From the NCBI GenBank assembly GCA_022828595.1, contig JAKGHH010000005.1, forward strand, positions 59,577,655 to 59,641,654: 64,000 nt of DNA, in the 5' to 3' direction. This stretch comes from Nelumbo lutea. Its lineage: Eukaryota; Streptophyta; Magnoliopsida; Proteales; Nelumbonaceae. The notes beneath the pieces were generated by a model that saw only the letters and a list, made by a program, of their open reading frames with translations, did not search any database and was not told the origin of the DNA. The translations under genes were made by a program, and so were the position numbers. Shown here piece by piece: positions 1 to 11,354 of this stretch (the stretch's first letter is position 1; each line of letters opens with the position of its first letter).

Positions 1-165
1 GTGACTGGGTTCTCTTGTATCCCTCAGGCTTAGGGAGGGACCCGTAGTCCACTCTTGGATTTCTCCCAGGTCGAAGTGGCAACTGGGATCTTCTTGTGCC
101 AAGCTCATATTAGCTCGGTATTCTGGCCCTTAGGCTTTGGGAGTAGCTCATGGCCTACTCGATTC
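1..165 (-). other. Element A sequence downstream of integrase
   Basis: Short stretch between the integrase stop and the window edge. It should belong to the spacer before the 3' LTR, where element B carries an antisense gene. Too little is present to see a coding frame. Confidence 0.5.
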
Positions 166-1250
166 TTACAGATAATATTGCCTCAGGTTGACGATATTCC
201 ATGCTTGAGATACTTGTTTCCCTTCGAGGGTCTCGAGCTCGTATGTTCCTTCCCCGAGCACTTGTTTCACTTGGTAAGGACCTTCCCAGTTGGACCCGAG
301 CTTGCCAGCGCCGGGCTCAGGCACCATAACTTTACGAAGGGCCAGGTCACCAACGCGAAGGTTTTGCTTCTTGACACTGGCGTTATAGTACCAAGTTACT
401 CTCTGCTGGTAGACTGCGGTCCTAATGTACGCGAGGTCCCTTACTTCGTCGAGTAGGTCGAGGTTGGTACGTAGCTCATCTTCGTCTGTTGGATCACTGT
501 ATGCTTCTAGGCGCAACGTAGGTACTTCGATCTCTACGAGGATCACTGCTTCGGTGCCATAGGTGAGATTGAAGGGTGTTTCTCCCATGGCGGTCTTCTC
601 TGTGGTCCAGTAGGCCCATAGGACACTGGGCAGTTCATCTGCCCACAATCCTTTAGCTCGGTCCAACCGTGCCTTTAGTCCGCGGAGGATGACTCTGTTC
701 GTGACTTTTGTTTGACCGTTTTCTTGAGGGTGCGTGACTGAAGTAAAATTCTGTTAGATCCCCATGTCTCGGCACCGGTCTTGAAATTTGATATCCTCGA
801 ACTGCTTGCCATTGTCGGATATCAACACCCGAGGTAATCCGAAGTGGCACACAATGTTCTTCCAAAAGAAGTTTTGGACATTGTGGGTTGTGATCGTCAC
901 GAGGGGCTCGACTTCTACCCACTTGGTAAAATAGTCCACTGCCACTACTAAGAACTTTCTTCCACCCGTTGCTGGCATGAATGGCCAGAGTAGATCGGTG
1001 CCCCACTGCACAAAGGGCCACGGGATGGTGAGATACTTGAGGTCAGCAGCGAGTTGGTGGTGAATATTGGCATGTCTTTGGCATTTGTCACATTTTTTGA
1101 CAAGCTCAATAGTGTCTTCCTTCATTGTTGGTCAATAATACCCTTGTCGGAGTGCCTTTTGGGCGAGGACCTTACCCCCCAAGTGCCCACCGCATAGACC
1201 TTCATGGGTGTCACGGAGAAGAGCTTGGCTTCGGTAGGTCGCAAGCAACG
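166..1250 (-). pseudogene. Element A integrase (broken, catalytic Glu replaced)
   Basis: Ty3/gypsy integrase would insert the cDNA copy into the host chromosome. Visible on the minus strand are the CDKCQRHAN zinc-finger end, the core with TDLLWPF (first Asp) and ISDNGKQFED (second Asp), then a tail ending in NIVNLRQYYL. The third acidic residue of the DDE triad should be the Glu of the NGQxE motif; here the segment reads NGQTKVTNR, with Lys. Element B has Glu at that place. The frame is also interrupted: there is a stop near 752 (MGI-stop-QNFTSV), and the coding continues in different frames at 1125-754 and 666-166. The HHCC region upstream is poorly preserved. Confidence 0.88.
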
Positions 1251-1283
1251 TTAGTAGGGGAGTGTGTAAGATCTGCAGTATAG

Positions 1284-2426
1284 TTATTCGTCTATCATGA
1301 CATATTTGGTTGCTTGGCGCTGCACCCTTCTAGTTGCATTGCGGTCTGCAGGGAGGGTCTTGTGTAGCAAGAAGCTTGCGAGTGGGTCAATCCAGCTTGG
1401 CTCTGCTTGAACGACGGGAGTGACCTCCTCTGCCCCCCTGAGAATGCTAGGCCGAGACAGGTCCTCTATGTACACAGTTCTCATGGTGATGTCGCTCGTG
1501 CTGGCTAACCTGGACAGGGCGTCGGCCTCAACGTTCTTTGACCTAGGGATTTGTCTGATAAAGTGTGATTGGAAGTTGAGCAGGGCCTCTCTGACTTTGG
1601 CTAAGTAGGCGATCATGGTTGGCTTGCGAGCTTCCTACTCGCCGGTGACCTGGTTGACCACAAGCTGGGAGTCACTTCAGATAACGATGTGCTTGGCTTT
1701 TACTTCTTTGGCTAGAGATAGTCCAGCTATCAACGCTTCATACTCCGCTTCATTGTTAGATGCCGCGAACTCGAAGCGTAGTGCGTACTCTAGTTTTGTG
1801 CCACTTGGGCCGTGCAGAAATATTTTGCCTCCGCTGCCCTACTGGTTTGAGGAGCCATCTACGTGAAGGATCCAGGGCTCCTCATCCCAGCTCGGGCTTG
1901 GCCGAATTAGGAGAGAGGCCACACTGGTTACTACCTCACGGGGCTCGGACTCAACCGGCCTGGGAGATTTGGGCTCACCTGAATTGGGAGCCTCGTGCTC
2001 AACCGGCTTGGGGGTTTCAAAGCTGAATGTGCACTCGACGATGAAATATGCTAAGGCTTGGGCCTTAATGGCAGTTCGCGGCTTGTACTAGAGATCGTAC
2101 TCGCTGAGCTCAACGGCCCACTTCGTCAACCGACTAGAGACCTCGGGCTTAAGTAAGACTTGCCTCAGAGGTTTGTCAGTGAGAATGATAACAGTGTGAG
2201 CTTGGAAGTACGGGTGGAGCTTCCGAGCTGCAATTACCAGTGTGTATGCTAGCTTTTTTATCTCCGGGTATCTCGTTTCTGCTCCCTGCAATACTTTACT
2301 AACATAATAGATGGGTCGTTGAACTCGATCTACTTCCTTTATTAGTACCGAACTGACCACTTCGTCGCTCGCCAAGAGGTACAGTTCTAAAATGTCGCCC
2401 TCCTCGGGCCGGGTTAAGATCAGCAC
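1284..2426 (-). pseudogene. Element A tandem RNase H domains (gRNH + aRNH)
   Basis: Two RNase H domains follow the reverse transcriptase. The first (2426-2088) has the Ty3-type series with RPIYYVSKVLQGAETRYPE and LTDKPLRQVL. The second (about 1870-1530) is archaeal-like, with HVDGSSNQ, NEAEYEALIAGL and SDSQLVVNQV holding the acidic active-site residues. Doubled RNase H is diagnostic for plant Tat elements. Stops interrupt both: at 2087-2085 a TAG replaces the Gln codon found in element B (YDL-stop-YKP), and others sit near 1845, 1678 and 1635. The tail keeps SKNVEADALSRLAS, the linker that element B has partly lost. Confidence 0.85.
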
Positions 2427-2513
2427 ACTAGCGAAGTATTTCTTGAGCTTGTCAAACTCGAGTTGACAGTCTTGGGTCCACTGAAACTTTTTGCTCTTGA
2501 TTGCATTAAAGAA

Positions 2514-3254
2514 CTACAGACAACAGTTTGCCGATTTGGACATGAAGCGGCTCAGGGTGGCTATGCGGCCATTAAATCTCTGAACCTCCTTCAACTTATA
2601 GGGTGGTCTCATGTCTAAGATGGCCTTAACCTTATCCGGGGTGGCTTCAATGCCATGCCGGTTAATGATGTATCCCAGGAATTTTCCCAAGGTCACATCG
2701 AACACACACTTGTTTGGATTCAATCTCATGTTAAACTTACGCAAAACTTCAAAAACAGAATGCAAGTCTTGTATTAATTCATGCGAGATTTGAGTTTTGA
2801 CAACCATGCCGTCAAAATAGCATTCTACTTTTCTGCCGATTAACGGTGCAAACAATTTATTTACAAGTCTTTGAAAAGTTGTCCCTGCATTTTTCAACCC
2901 GAAGGGCATAACCTTGTAACAGTATAGGCCGAACTCCGTGATGAAGGCAGTCTTTTCTTCATTCGCTGGGTCCATCTTGATATGGTTATAGCCCGAATAA
3001 GTGTCCAAGAAACTTAGCAACTCATGCTCTGAGGTCGCGTCCACCAAACGGTCGATTCTGAGGAGCGAGAAGCAGTCTTTCGAGCAAGCCCAGTTAAGGT
3101 CGGTGTAGTCGACGCACATGCGCCACTTCCCGTTGGCCTTCTTTACTATGACGAGGTTGGCTACCCAGCTTGGGTAGTGGACTTCTCTTATGAAGTCCGC
3201 TGCGAGGAGCTTCTCGACTTCCTCGTCGACCGCTTTCCACCGTTTCGGTTGCAT
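2514..3254 (-). pseudogene. Element A reverse transcriptase (catalytic motif altered)
   Basis: Ty3/gypsy reverse transcriptase, 246 residues in one open stretch. Fingers and palm blocks are clear: EVHYPSWVANLVIVKKANGK, WRMCVDYTDLN, LLSFLDTYSGYNHIKMD, VMPFGLKNAGTTFQRLVN. The polymerase box, which in the family reads Y(V)DD and is CYVDDMVVK in element B, reads CYFDGMVVK here, so the second catalytic Asp is Gly. Known RT chemistry needs both, so this copy should be inactive. A stop (about 2515) breaks the join to the RNase H region. Confidence 0.92.
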
Positions 3255-3259
3255 TTCTT

Positions 3260-4135
3260 CTATCTAACGAGTCTAACTATAGGATCAGTGTTCAGCTTGT
3301 AAGTTATGAGTTCGGGGTCTATACCGAGCATTTCTGCCGCGGACCATGCAAAAATATCTAAATTTTGAAGTAGGAAACTTACCAGTTCTGATCGTAGGGG
3401 CTCCTGGATGGAAGTGCCAATCTGAAGCATCCAAGCCGGGTCCGCTGCTGAGGTCGGGACCGTGATTGTTTCTTTTGTGGGCACGGTTCGCTCTTCACTT
3501 TGCTCCGTGGGTTGCTCTAGTTCGAGGTTGCCGGCCACCTTGGTTTTCCTCTTCAGGGCGGCAACATAGCACTTGTGAGATTCGAGTTGGTCGCCCCGTG
3601 CTACTCCCACACAGAAGTCTGTTGGGAACTTCATGGCCAAGTGGTAAGTGGAGACCACCACCCATAGGACATGGGTGATCGGTCGACCTACTATGGCATT
3701 GTAGGGGGAGGGAGTCGCGACCACCAAGAAGTCGTGCTTGAACTTGACCACACAAGGCCACGTGCTGACTTCTACAAGTACTGTTATTTTTCCAAGGGGC
3801 CGGACTTCTTCTCCGCTGAAGCCTACGAAAGGAGTGTTTGTGGGCTTTAGGTCGCTTCTCTGCAACTAGAGCTGGTCAATCACAGCTTTGAACAGAATGT
3901 CGGCTGAGCTGCCTGAGTCGACGAGTACACGCCTGACCTCAAAGTCGTTGATTCTTAGCTTTATTATGAGTGCATCGTCGTGGGGGTAGTGGACTCCTCG
4001 CACATCATCTTTTGTGAAGAAAATTGGCTCTTCTATCCTCGGCCGCTTCGGGGGGTTCTGCTCCTCCCGGGTGGCTTCACAAACCGAAGTCCAAGCTGCT
4101 GCTAAAGTGCAACCTGCGACGATAGAACCTCCCAC
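3260..4135 (-). pseudogene. Element A aspartic protease and linker to RT
   Basis: The retroviral-type aspartic protease is recognised by VLVDSGSSADILFK (D-S-G active site, near 3930-3900) and by VVATPSPYNAIVGRPITH. It would process the Gag-Pol polyprotein. A TAG at 3868-3866 stands where element B encodes Gln (DQL-stop-LQRSDLKP). The open segment ends at a second TAG at 3262-3260, at the same alignment position as a TAG in element B (21516). The linker before RT has DPELITYKLNTDP, as in related elements. Confidence 0.85.
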
Positions 4136-4177
4136 TATTATGTGGATGGTTCCCCAGACTGGCCTCTCCTCTGGAGG

Positions 4178-6012
4178 CTACCTCTGCGGTTGTTCGACCG
4201 GCCTGCTGCTAGACTCGGGAGCATCTCTGCCATGCTCTTCCTGTCGACCTGTTCTATTACTATTGTTATTATTATTATTATTTTGTACAAAGTTTCTCAA
4301 ATATCCACGATGGATGAGCTCCTCTATCTCGCCGCGGAGGTTTTTACAATTCTCGGTACTGTGACCATGGTCTTTGTGAAAACTACAATACATATTCTTG
4401 TTTCTTTCATTGGGATTCTCCTTCAGACGGGGTGGCCACTTCACGTATGGGGCATCCTTGGTCGCCATCAGGATTTCGGCCCGCTTCGCGTTTAGTGGGG
4501 TGTAATCAGCTCGGTTCGGTGCAGGAGCTCGGAACAATTGACCCAGCTTTGCCCCCCGAACTGTTTCTTTTTTCCTTCGGGTGTCCTCTTGATTGGAAGA
4601 CTCTCCTTTTCTCTTTCTTTTTTTGAGTGCGCCCTCGCCCTTCTGGTTGATCTCCTCTTCGATGGCTATGAACTTACCCGCAAGTTTCAGAAACTCAGTT
4701 ATGGTCACGGGTTGGTTGACGACCATGTGCCACTTGAACTCTTTGTGCTTCATGCCCTTCTTGGCTGCTGCAAGGCGTATGGCGGGGTCTAGGCGCGATA
4801 TCTGCATAAAAGCGTTGTTGAACCGCTTGATATAGCTTCGGATGGACTCTCCCTCTCTTTGTGCTATATTGAAGATGCTTTCTTCAGTTCGCAGACACCG
4901 TTTGCTAGTGGCAAAGTGGGACGTGAAGGCTTGTGCGAACTGTGCCCAACTTCTTATCGACTCGGGTGCCAAGTTCCGGTACCACGTGCGGGCTGCTCCC
5001 CTAAAAGTAGTGGAGAAGGCCACGCACATGCACGACTCGCTGGCTCGCGCCAGGTGCATCTGTGACTGAAAGGTATCTACATGATCGTTCGGGTTGAATG
5101 ACCCGTCATACTTCTCAAGAGGGGGGAGCTTGAAATCCTTGGGCATCGGGACTGCCAGGAGTTCGGAAGACAGGGGGGACCGAACCGAGAGGAGGGGAGC
5201 TTTGGCTACGGCCGAGCCTACCTCTTCTTTGCCCATGAGCTCGGGCAAATCGCGGGTGATAGATTGGCGAGCTCGGTGGTGGCGTCTCTGCTTCTTGATG
5301 GGCTCGGCGTTCGTGCTGCTCACCTTCGCGCTGTCCAGAATGGTTTGCGCAGGGAGTAGCCCAGTCTGCTAGTGGTGGTTATGGATAGAGGGTTCTGCTT
5401 GGAGTCTGTTGCCAGGATCTTGAACCAGTTTTCAAGGATCGCGGTTTCAAACTTCGACTGTTGAGGTGACATAGACCTGCCGAGCCGAGGTCCTCTCGAC
5501 CTATCCCCCCACGGCGAGATTGGTGTAGCGGGTCTCTCCCGTCTGCCATGGGGGGAGGCCTGATTTTTTGGGAGATTTTGGGGGGCCTCTCCTAGGCCGG
5601 AGGAGTGCTCGCTCTGGCGGCGAGACTTGGCTTGCTGTGAGACTAGGCGTTGAGGCGGGAGCTGAGGCTGCTGAAGTTGAGGTTGGGGCAGCTGGGGAAA
5701 TTGCTGATACTGATATTGGGAGACCTGGTGTAGTACGTGTTGTTGATAGAGTTGAAGTTGTTGGAACTGTTGCATTTGAGCCTGCATGGCCCTCATGCAC
5801 TGCATCAGGTCCTCCAACTGGTTCGGGCTGGCCGCTGGGGGCATGACCAAAGATTCGGTGAACGTCGTTCCGACTATAGCAGAGAGTCGGGCGATGACAG
5901 GTGCCATTGTGAGAGGCACGTTCAAGCTGGGGATTCCGTCCGCTGAGAGGGGGACGGTGAACTGTCTGATACAGACAATAGGAAGCTGGGGTTGTTCCCT
6001 AGAGATATCCAT
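4178..6012 (-). pseudogene. Element A gag (frameshifted)
   Basis: Gag packages the element RNA into cytoplasmic virus-like particles. The N-terminal part (6012-5320) has VCIRQFTVPLSADGIPSLNV and a long Gln-rich stretch. A frameshift near 5320 leads to the main Gag frame (5323-4178), with the retrotransposon-gag core (ARTWYRNLAPESIRSWAQF, IKRFNNAFMQISRLDPA). This is followed by a basic region and a zinc-knuckle-like CSFHKDHGHSTENC. An Asn run near 4280 comes from an ATT/TTA microsatellite. The N-terminal start is the first Met after the PBS on this strand, and element B has its start in a comparable place. Confidence 0.88.
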
Positions 6013-6110
6013 TTCCGTGCTTCATCCGACGTTGCTAGAGAAAGCCATGAGCATTGGATTGTTTCAAGGAAGAAGAAGGAATTAAAAGAGTTTAGGCTTT
6101 TTGAAGCGTT

Positions 6111-6127
6111 TCCCACAGACGACGCCA
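6111..6127 (-). other. Element A primer-binding site
   Basis: On the minus strand this reads TGGCGTCGTCTGTGGGA, two bases inside the LTR boundary at 6130. Element B has TGGCGCCGTCTGTGGG at the matching place. The first nine bases of that form are complementary to the 3' end of plant tRNA-Asp (TGG from CCA, then CGCCGT), so tRNA-Asp is the likely primer. Element A differs by one base. Confidence 0.75.
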
Positions 6128-6129
6128 AA

Positions 6130-6873
6130 TGATGTAGCACGATCTGGGCACTCCTGCTGACTGTTGAAAGGAGGGATTCCCGGGGATTTACCCAGTGGGA
6201 ATACTTTGATGCTTAAGTTAGTATTGTGTACGGGAAGTAAAGTGAGAAATGAAGGCTAAGAGTGGAGGTCGCACTTTATCACTATATTCAAGAGATTAGA
6301 GGTTTTTTCCAAAAGAAGTTTCTCCTCTGCCCTGAGGGCTTTTATAGGGGCGCTCTTGTGACGTATTCCTTGCCCGGGTGAGTGACACGTCTCCAAAGTG
6401 ACCGGCATGCCTCTGCCTACTGAGAGACGTGGGCGCAGACTGTCGAAAGGACAGGGACTGCGCCATCAGTTAGGGACGTGGCGCAGTCTGACTGGTATGG
6501 CCTGTTAAATAGAAGCTTCCTGAGGAATGCTCGTGCGGCCCATTCACGAGCTACTTTGCAGCGAGTTTGGAATACTTCAGGAATACCCTTAGTAGAATTG
6601 GTCCTCGGGATGACTTATCTGTTTCGGAGCTTGGGCGAGCTGGTTTTCTTAGCTTGCAAGTTAAAGTTGACTCGAAATATCCCTTTAGAGGTAGCTCGGG
6701 GAACCCGGAGCTCGCATTGTGGTGACCTCCTCCTTTAGTGCACTACGATGTAGCGAGCTGCTTTATGGACCCATTACTTAATTGTACTGGACCACAATGC
6801 TGAGCTATCGCTTACGCTAAGCCAATATCCACGTGTCGCCATTTCATAGGTCAGGTCAAATCATGCTTCATCA
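6130..6873 (-). repeat. Element A 5' LTR
   Basis: Begins TGATGTAGCACGATC and ends CTTCATCA in plus orientation, giving TG...CA ends, and abuts the PBS. On the minus strand a TATA box (CTATAAAAG, about 6349-6341) marks the promoter. The solo LTR at 34550-35465 has the same ends and layout. The mate LTR is outside the window, so the target duplication cannot be confirmed; the five bases outside this end are GATAT. Confidence 0.85.
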
Positions 6874-6928
6874 GATATGGTTGCAGCTGAATCAAAAGAT
6901 GGATTATTTTGATATATTATTTAGATAT

Positions 6929-7839
6929 TGATGGAGCGCGATCCGGGCGGTCTTAGCTGTCCACAACCTTGCTTCTGAACGGGGTAGCAGGGAACCTAAA
7001 ACGGAGGAGATGAGGAAGCTCCGGGGGGGAACCCGGTGTAGCGGCTCCAAAGCTCAAGTTAGAATCCTTCAAAAGCAAGATAATACCAGATAGCGCAAAG
7101 TTTGCATACTTGTTCGTTGGGGGCGGGGGGCTCTTATAATCACTTCGTGCACTCGCTCCAAGGCCCTTGTTAGGTCGGGTATGACTACCCTTGTGCTTGT
7201 CAATTCGGTTGTTGTCCTTTTTGCTGGGACAGAACCGTCACTGCCTAACCGTCTCTCTAACTGGAGATGGCGGTGTCAGTGGCGGTGGCAGGTGGCTGTT
7301 TAGAGTGCGGCCGCCAAACGTCATATCCCAAGTCAGTCAGGTGCGGCGCCCTCGGGCACGGACTTCCTTAGTGTCAGGCATGGTACGACTTGTTTGGTTT
7401 TGGTGCCCAAAAGGTGATGCGGAGTGCGGAGCGAGGCGAAGTCTTGAGCTCGGAGGTATCTATAGGGCAGGTCAGTTCGGCGAGGTGTATCCCGAACTGT
7501 TACAAGGTTGGACAGTTCGACGAGGTGTATCCCGAACTGTTACAAGGTGGCCAGTTCAACGAGGTGTATCCCGAACTGTTACAAGGTTGGCCAGTTCGGC
7601 GAGGTGTATCCCGAACTGTTAAAAGGTGGCCAGTTCGGTGAGGTATATCCCGAGCTGTTACAAAGTTGACCAGTTCGGATTACCCTAGTTTTGGGCCAAG
7701 GGTGAATTCGAGCCCCCCGTAGGGAGTTCGGTCCGCTGGTATCCCCTTATTCACGCCTTAGGCTTGGCCCCTTTTGCCGAACTGTTGTTTCTACCACGTA
7801 TCACGTAACAGTGAGGTCAGGCCAAATCTTACTTCATCA
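6929..7839 (-). repeat. Solo LTR of the element B family with GATAT target duplication
   Basis: Starts TGATGGAGCGCGATCC and ends TTACTTCATCA, the reverse complement layout of the element B LTRs. It is flanked by GATAT at 6924-6928 and 7840-7844, a perfect 5-bp target duplication. No internal domain is present, so this is a solo LTR left by LTR-LTR recombination. It lies 55 bp beyond the element A LTR. A TATA-like ATTATAAG is visible on the minus strand near 7140-7133. Confidence 0.92.
7472..7680 (-). repeat. 40-bp tandem repeats with hairpin units inside the solo LTR
   Basis: About five copies of a 40-bp unit. Each contains CAGTTCGG and CCGAACTG separated by 11 bases, so every unit can form an 8-bp-stem hairpin. 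The same array lies in both element B LTRs. Some units have lost stem pairing (CAGTTCGA, CAGTTCAA). Confidence 0.88.
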
Positions 7840-7844
7840 GATAT

Positions 7845-9390
7845 AATCATAAATATAAATATAGGTTATTTGAGTTGAACTTGTATCACCTTAAATTAAA
7901 TTTGGACAAAGAGATGATATTTGGAGCCCTGATTTCTTCAGCTCCCAACCCTAGTTGCTAAGGCAGACCTACCCTTAGCTAGGGTAGTTAGGGTGCCTCC
8001 TACCCTAGCTAAGGAAATGAAATGAGTGATAGAACCAATGATTTTGTCCAATGGAAGTGGAAGTAGGGCACCTTCGATCATTGACGATCATTGACTCCGT
8101 GATCCCACCTTCTTCCATGCGTGTACAAATCCATCTTCATTCTTGCCGCCGAAGCTTCCTCCCTAAACATGCTTTGCCATCACGCCAGGAGACATGCATA
8201 AAGGAAAATATGTTGCATCTTTCACTCGATCTATCGTGTATTCACAAAGTGGATGGTTCGAGATGAACGAGGTTCCACCTCCTACTAGTTGAATAATGCA
8301 TTTGAGATCGCTTCTTTTTCTAAACCATTGGAGAATAAATAAATTGTTCAGTGGGTTGGGTGAGTTTGTTCATCGCTAAAGTTTATATTTATCCCTGCGT
8401 AAGAAATATATATGCTTCTCTTATTAATCAAATTTGGTCCGATCCGATTTAATCCAGAATTCATCACAAATGACTAGGTCCAATCCAATTCAATGAATAT
8501 TTTAGAATTTGGACATTTTGGATTAATTTAATTTAATATTGTCTGTCCAATCCATCCAAATTAATCTTGATTTGGATGGAATCCAACTTAAAACTGGACT
8601 TGTCCAGTGACACCCCTACTTCTATGGGTACTGGATATATGTGTGCATGTCTTTTAGGTCAAGGCTAGGGTGCAATTTAGAAACCAAGTCTAACCCATAC
8701 AAAAGCTAGCTTGGTTTGGTCGGGTAGTCTGCATCCAGACTGGGTCAGACCCCACATAAGTAGAAATAGAAGAACTAAATTCTGCAACTGGGGAAACGGA
8801 CAGAAAAAATGTGGTAGTGGATGTTGGCCCATCTTTCACATGGATGCACGCAATGTATTTGTTTTGTAGGATCAGTGCAATAAATAAATGAATAAAAATC
8901 TTAATAAACAATTGCTTTCTAATTTATATTTAAGTTATACATATTTTATCCAGCAAAATACAAGGCGTGCTACTGCAGCAAGTGCATTTGTGAAAAGAGT
9001 CCGGACAACACATGTGCCTACAATTGTTTTTATCTGTAGTCTGTAGATCCAGACTGTGCAATAAAATTTTGGGATGGTGACCTTGACGTCTGGGCAAGGG
9101 AATCATCCTCGACTCTTCCTGCTTGTTCGTTCTTCTTTCTCCAATCTCCTTTCATTCTATACCCAGGATTCCCTAAACATTGAGCCAAATCATAGGAGTT
9201 GAAGATTCAGTTTCTCAAACTTGCCATATCATCATCATTGATCCCTTCTCTATCATCTTTGGTATTCAGATTTGATCATCTTAATTTGCTGTTATACTTG
9301 TATTTGGGTTACCAATGAAATACTACCTCATCTCCTTAGCTTGCTTGGCTGGTATTATTTCAATATATATATGTACATGTCCTCCCTTCT
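7845..9390. other. Non-coding stretch with a dispersed repeat
   Basis: No gene recognised. About 8420-8625 is rich in TCCAATCCAA-type words and ends ACTTGTCCAGTGACACCCCTAC. It matches segments near 13260-13590 and 43610-43880 (see findings). Short open frames here have no recognisable domain. Confidence 0.6.
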
Positions 9391-9649
9391 TGTTTGGTTG
9401 CAAAGCAATAAATTTGTATTAATACAAAATCATAATAGTGCAAAAGATTTGAGTGTAAATTCTCACTTATTATTTGTTTTAAATTTTATCTTATTTTGTT
9501 TGATTGTAGTACAAATGAAATAAATTAAGACATTAAGCAGAATAAAGTAAAATTCAAAATAAAATTAAACAAGAGTTTGCATTTTTTATATTTACATTCT
9601 CATACATTTGTATTAGTGCAAATAAATTTGTACTGCAACCAAACACAGC
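9391..9649. mobile_element. Tourist-like MITE 1 of a cluster
   Basis: Left end TGTTTGGTTGCAAAGCAATAA and right end TACTGCAACCAAACACAGC are inverted and related to each other and to MITE 3. The element is AT-rich and has no coding capacity. It abuts the TAA at 9651-9653 that starts the next MITE. Boundaries are approximate. Confidence 0.55.
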
Positions 9650-9653
9650 ATAA

Positions 9654-9762
9654 GGCTCAGTTTGGAAGGAGCATAAATCCAAATATATACAGTATAAATA
9701 CATATAAAATACAAGGTTATGCACCCTACATATTTGTATTTGTGCTCCTTCCAAACTGAGCT
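9654..9762. mobile_element. Tourist-like MITE 2 (109 bp) with TAA target duplication
   Basis: Terminal inverted repeats GGCTCAGTTTGGAAGGAGCA and TGCTCCTTCCAAACTGAGCT match almost perfectly. TAA flanks both sides (9651-9653 and 9763-9765), as is usual for PIF/Harbinger-type MITEs. Non-coding. Confidence 0.85.
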
Positions 9763-9765
9763 TAA

Positions 9766-9904
9766 GGCTGTGTTTGATTGCAATGCAAATAAATTTGCAC
9801 TGATGCAAAACTATGACAGTGCAATTGATTTACATTCTTTTTCATTTGCACTCCCATAGACTTATACTAGTGCAAATAAAATTGTATTACAACCAAATAC
9901 AGCC
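9766..9904. mobile_element. Tourist-like MITE 3 (139 bp) with TAA target duplication
   Basis: Begins GGCTGTGTTTGATTGCAATG and ends ATTACAACCAAATACAGCC, inverted copies of each other. TAA lies on both sides (9763-9765 and 9905-9907); the left TAA is shared with MITE 2. Non-coding. Confidence 0.82.
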
Positions 9905-9907
9905 TAA

Positions 9908-11354
9908 GTCTCAAAATAAAACGAAGCTTACAAAACTTCGATAGAAGTCTTTTCCAATATTTTGCTTCGTGCTTTCATTTTAAAATCTGCAAGTCTTTTT
10001 TTTTTTTTTTTTAACTCATCTAATCATTATTTAAGGCAATTTTAAACATCGTTCGATCATTTTTTACTGTCATGAGACAAAGGCAAGCGTTCAAAGAGCA
10101 AAATTATCAAACTGCAGGCTTTCAAAACTTTCGTCTTTGTTTTTCTGAAGCCTAAAAGATTCTTTTTCTTTTCTTTTCTTTTTTTTTTATTTTGAGTTTT
10201 TTTTCAGCAAAGGGAATGCATATTTCATCGTTTTGACCTGTTTGAGAATCTGTTTATAAATTGCATGAATTTCTCTTTCCAATTTATAGATGAGTGCAAA
10301 AGGTAAGAAAAAAAATGCGAGTCCATTTGCTTACAATTGGAATTGGAATCGGAATGGTTATAATGGCGTTCAACATTAATGAAAATGGGATTCTAATTCT
10401 GTTCAACAAAACAGTTGGAATCAAAATAATTCATATTGATTCCAAATCCAAACCCCTATTCCTGCAAACCAAACGGGACCTATCTTTTCATGTTAATCAA
10501 CTAAAATAATAATTTATTTATTTTTGTTTATATTCATTTTTATTTGTATGAAAATCTTTTAATTGTGAGAGAGAAGATGCTATTTTTATTGCTTTCTTTA
10601 AATTTTAAAATAGAGAAAAAACAGTGGGGGGATATAACAATGACTATAATAAATGTTTTTGTAATCTGAAGAAAACAAGCAATCCTACAGCTTTAACATA
10701 ATCAGGAGGATGTATAGCATAAATACATATAAAATAATACAAAATATAAGGTTTTACACTTTATGAATTTATATTTATACATGATGCCTTACACCTGATG
10801 CCTTACATAATCTGAAGAAAACAAGGGATCCGCTCCTCACACCTGATGCCTTACATGCCTCTCACACCACATCCTACTATGCATTGAGAATGGAACCATA
10901 CTTATTAATCATTAATCACGATTCAGCCAAAGTTTATTGTTCCTAGGCTTTAATCTTTGTCCATAATAAAGGAAATGCCTCTATTGAGTATTGACTTCTC
11001 TATACCAAAAAAAAAAAAAAAGGAGAACATTAACCACGATCCATGGTTGAAATGTAGAAACCATACATCCAAATATTTTACTGCACCACTCCTCGATATT
11101 ATTCCCATTTCTGTATTTTGTTATTTTCTTTGTTTCCAGGGAAACCCCACCTCCTCAATTAATGACCCACGATGCTCCTTGCCTCTCTGTGCTGTAATCC
11201 CAATTCCCAACTCCATCCCATGTGACCACCGACAATATTGTACTCCCACTCTCTTTCTCAGTCGCTCGTCTTCACTCTTTTATCCTTTATTGTCTTCATC
11301 AATCTTTCTCAGAAGCAACACTCTTTCTCCTTCTCTGGTTATCAGCGACGACAG
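9908..11354. other. Upstream intergenic region of the Ole e 1-like gene
   Basis: AT-rich, with T-runs near 9990 and 10180, a short GATGCCTTACA direct repeat near 10790-10850, and an A-run near 11008. No gene. The CT-rich stretch at 11240-11340 just before the start codon looks like a plant 5' leader. I see no convincing TATA box. Confidence 0.5.

Larger units (their letters stand above)
1..6873 (-). mobile_element. Element A: Tat-lineage Ty3/gypsy retrotransposon, 5' part, truncated by window edge
   Basis: Read on the minus strand the order is LTR (6130-6873), primer-binding site, gag, protease, reverse transcriptase, RNase H, a second archaeal-type RNase H, and integrase. That order, and the doubled RNase H, are known hallmarks of plant Tat-lineage Ty3/gypsy elements. 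Integrase ends near 166, so the region after pol and the 3' LTR lie left of the window. The coding region is broken by frameshifts and stops, and two catalytic residues are replaced (see the RT and integrase entries). The copy is therefore non-autonomous. Confidence 0.93.

Noticed and set aside
5568..5846. Plus-strand frames over element A gag
   Set aside because: Shadow of the Gln/Pro-rich gag N-terminus on the other strand.
10294..10509. Small hydrophobic ORF
   Set aside because: Made of GGAATTGGAATCGGAATGG-type low-complexity repeat; no start context or homology seen.
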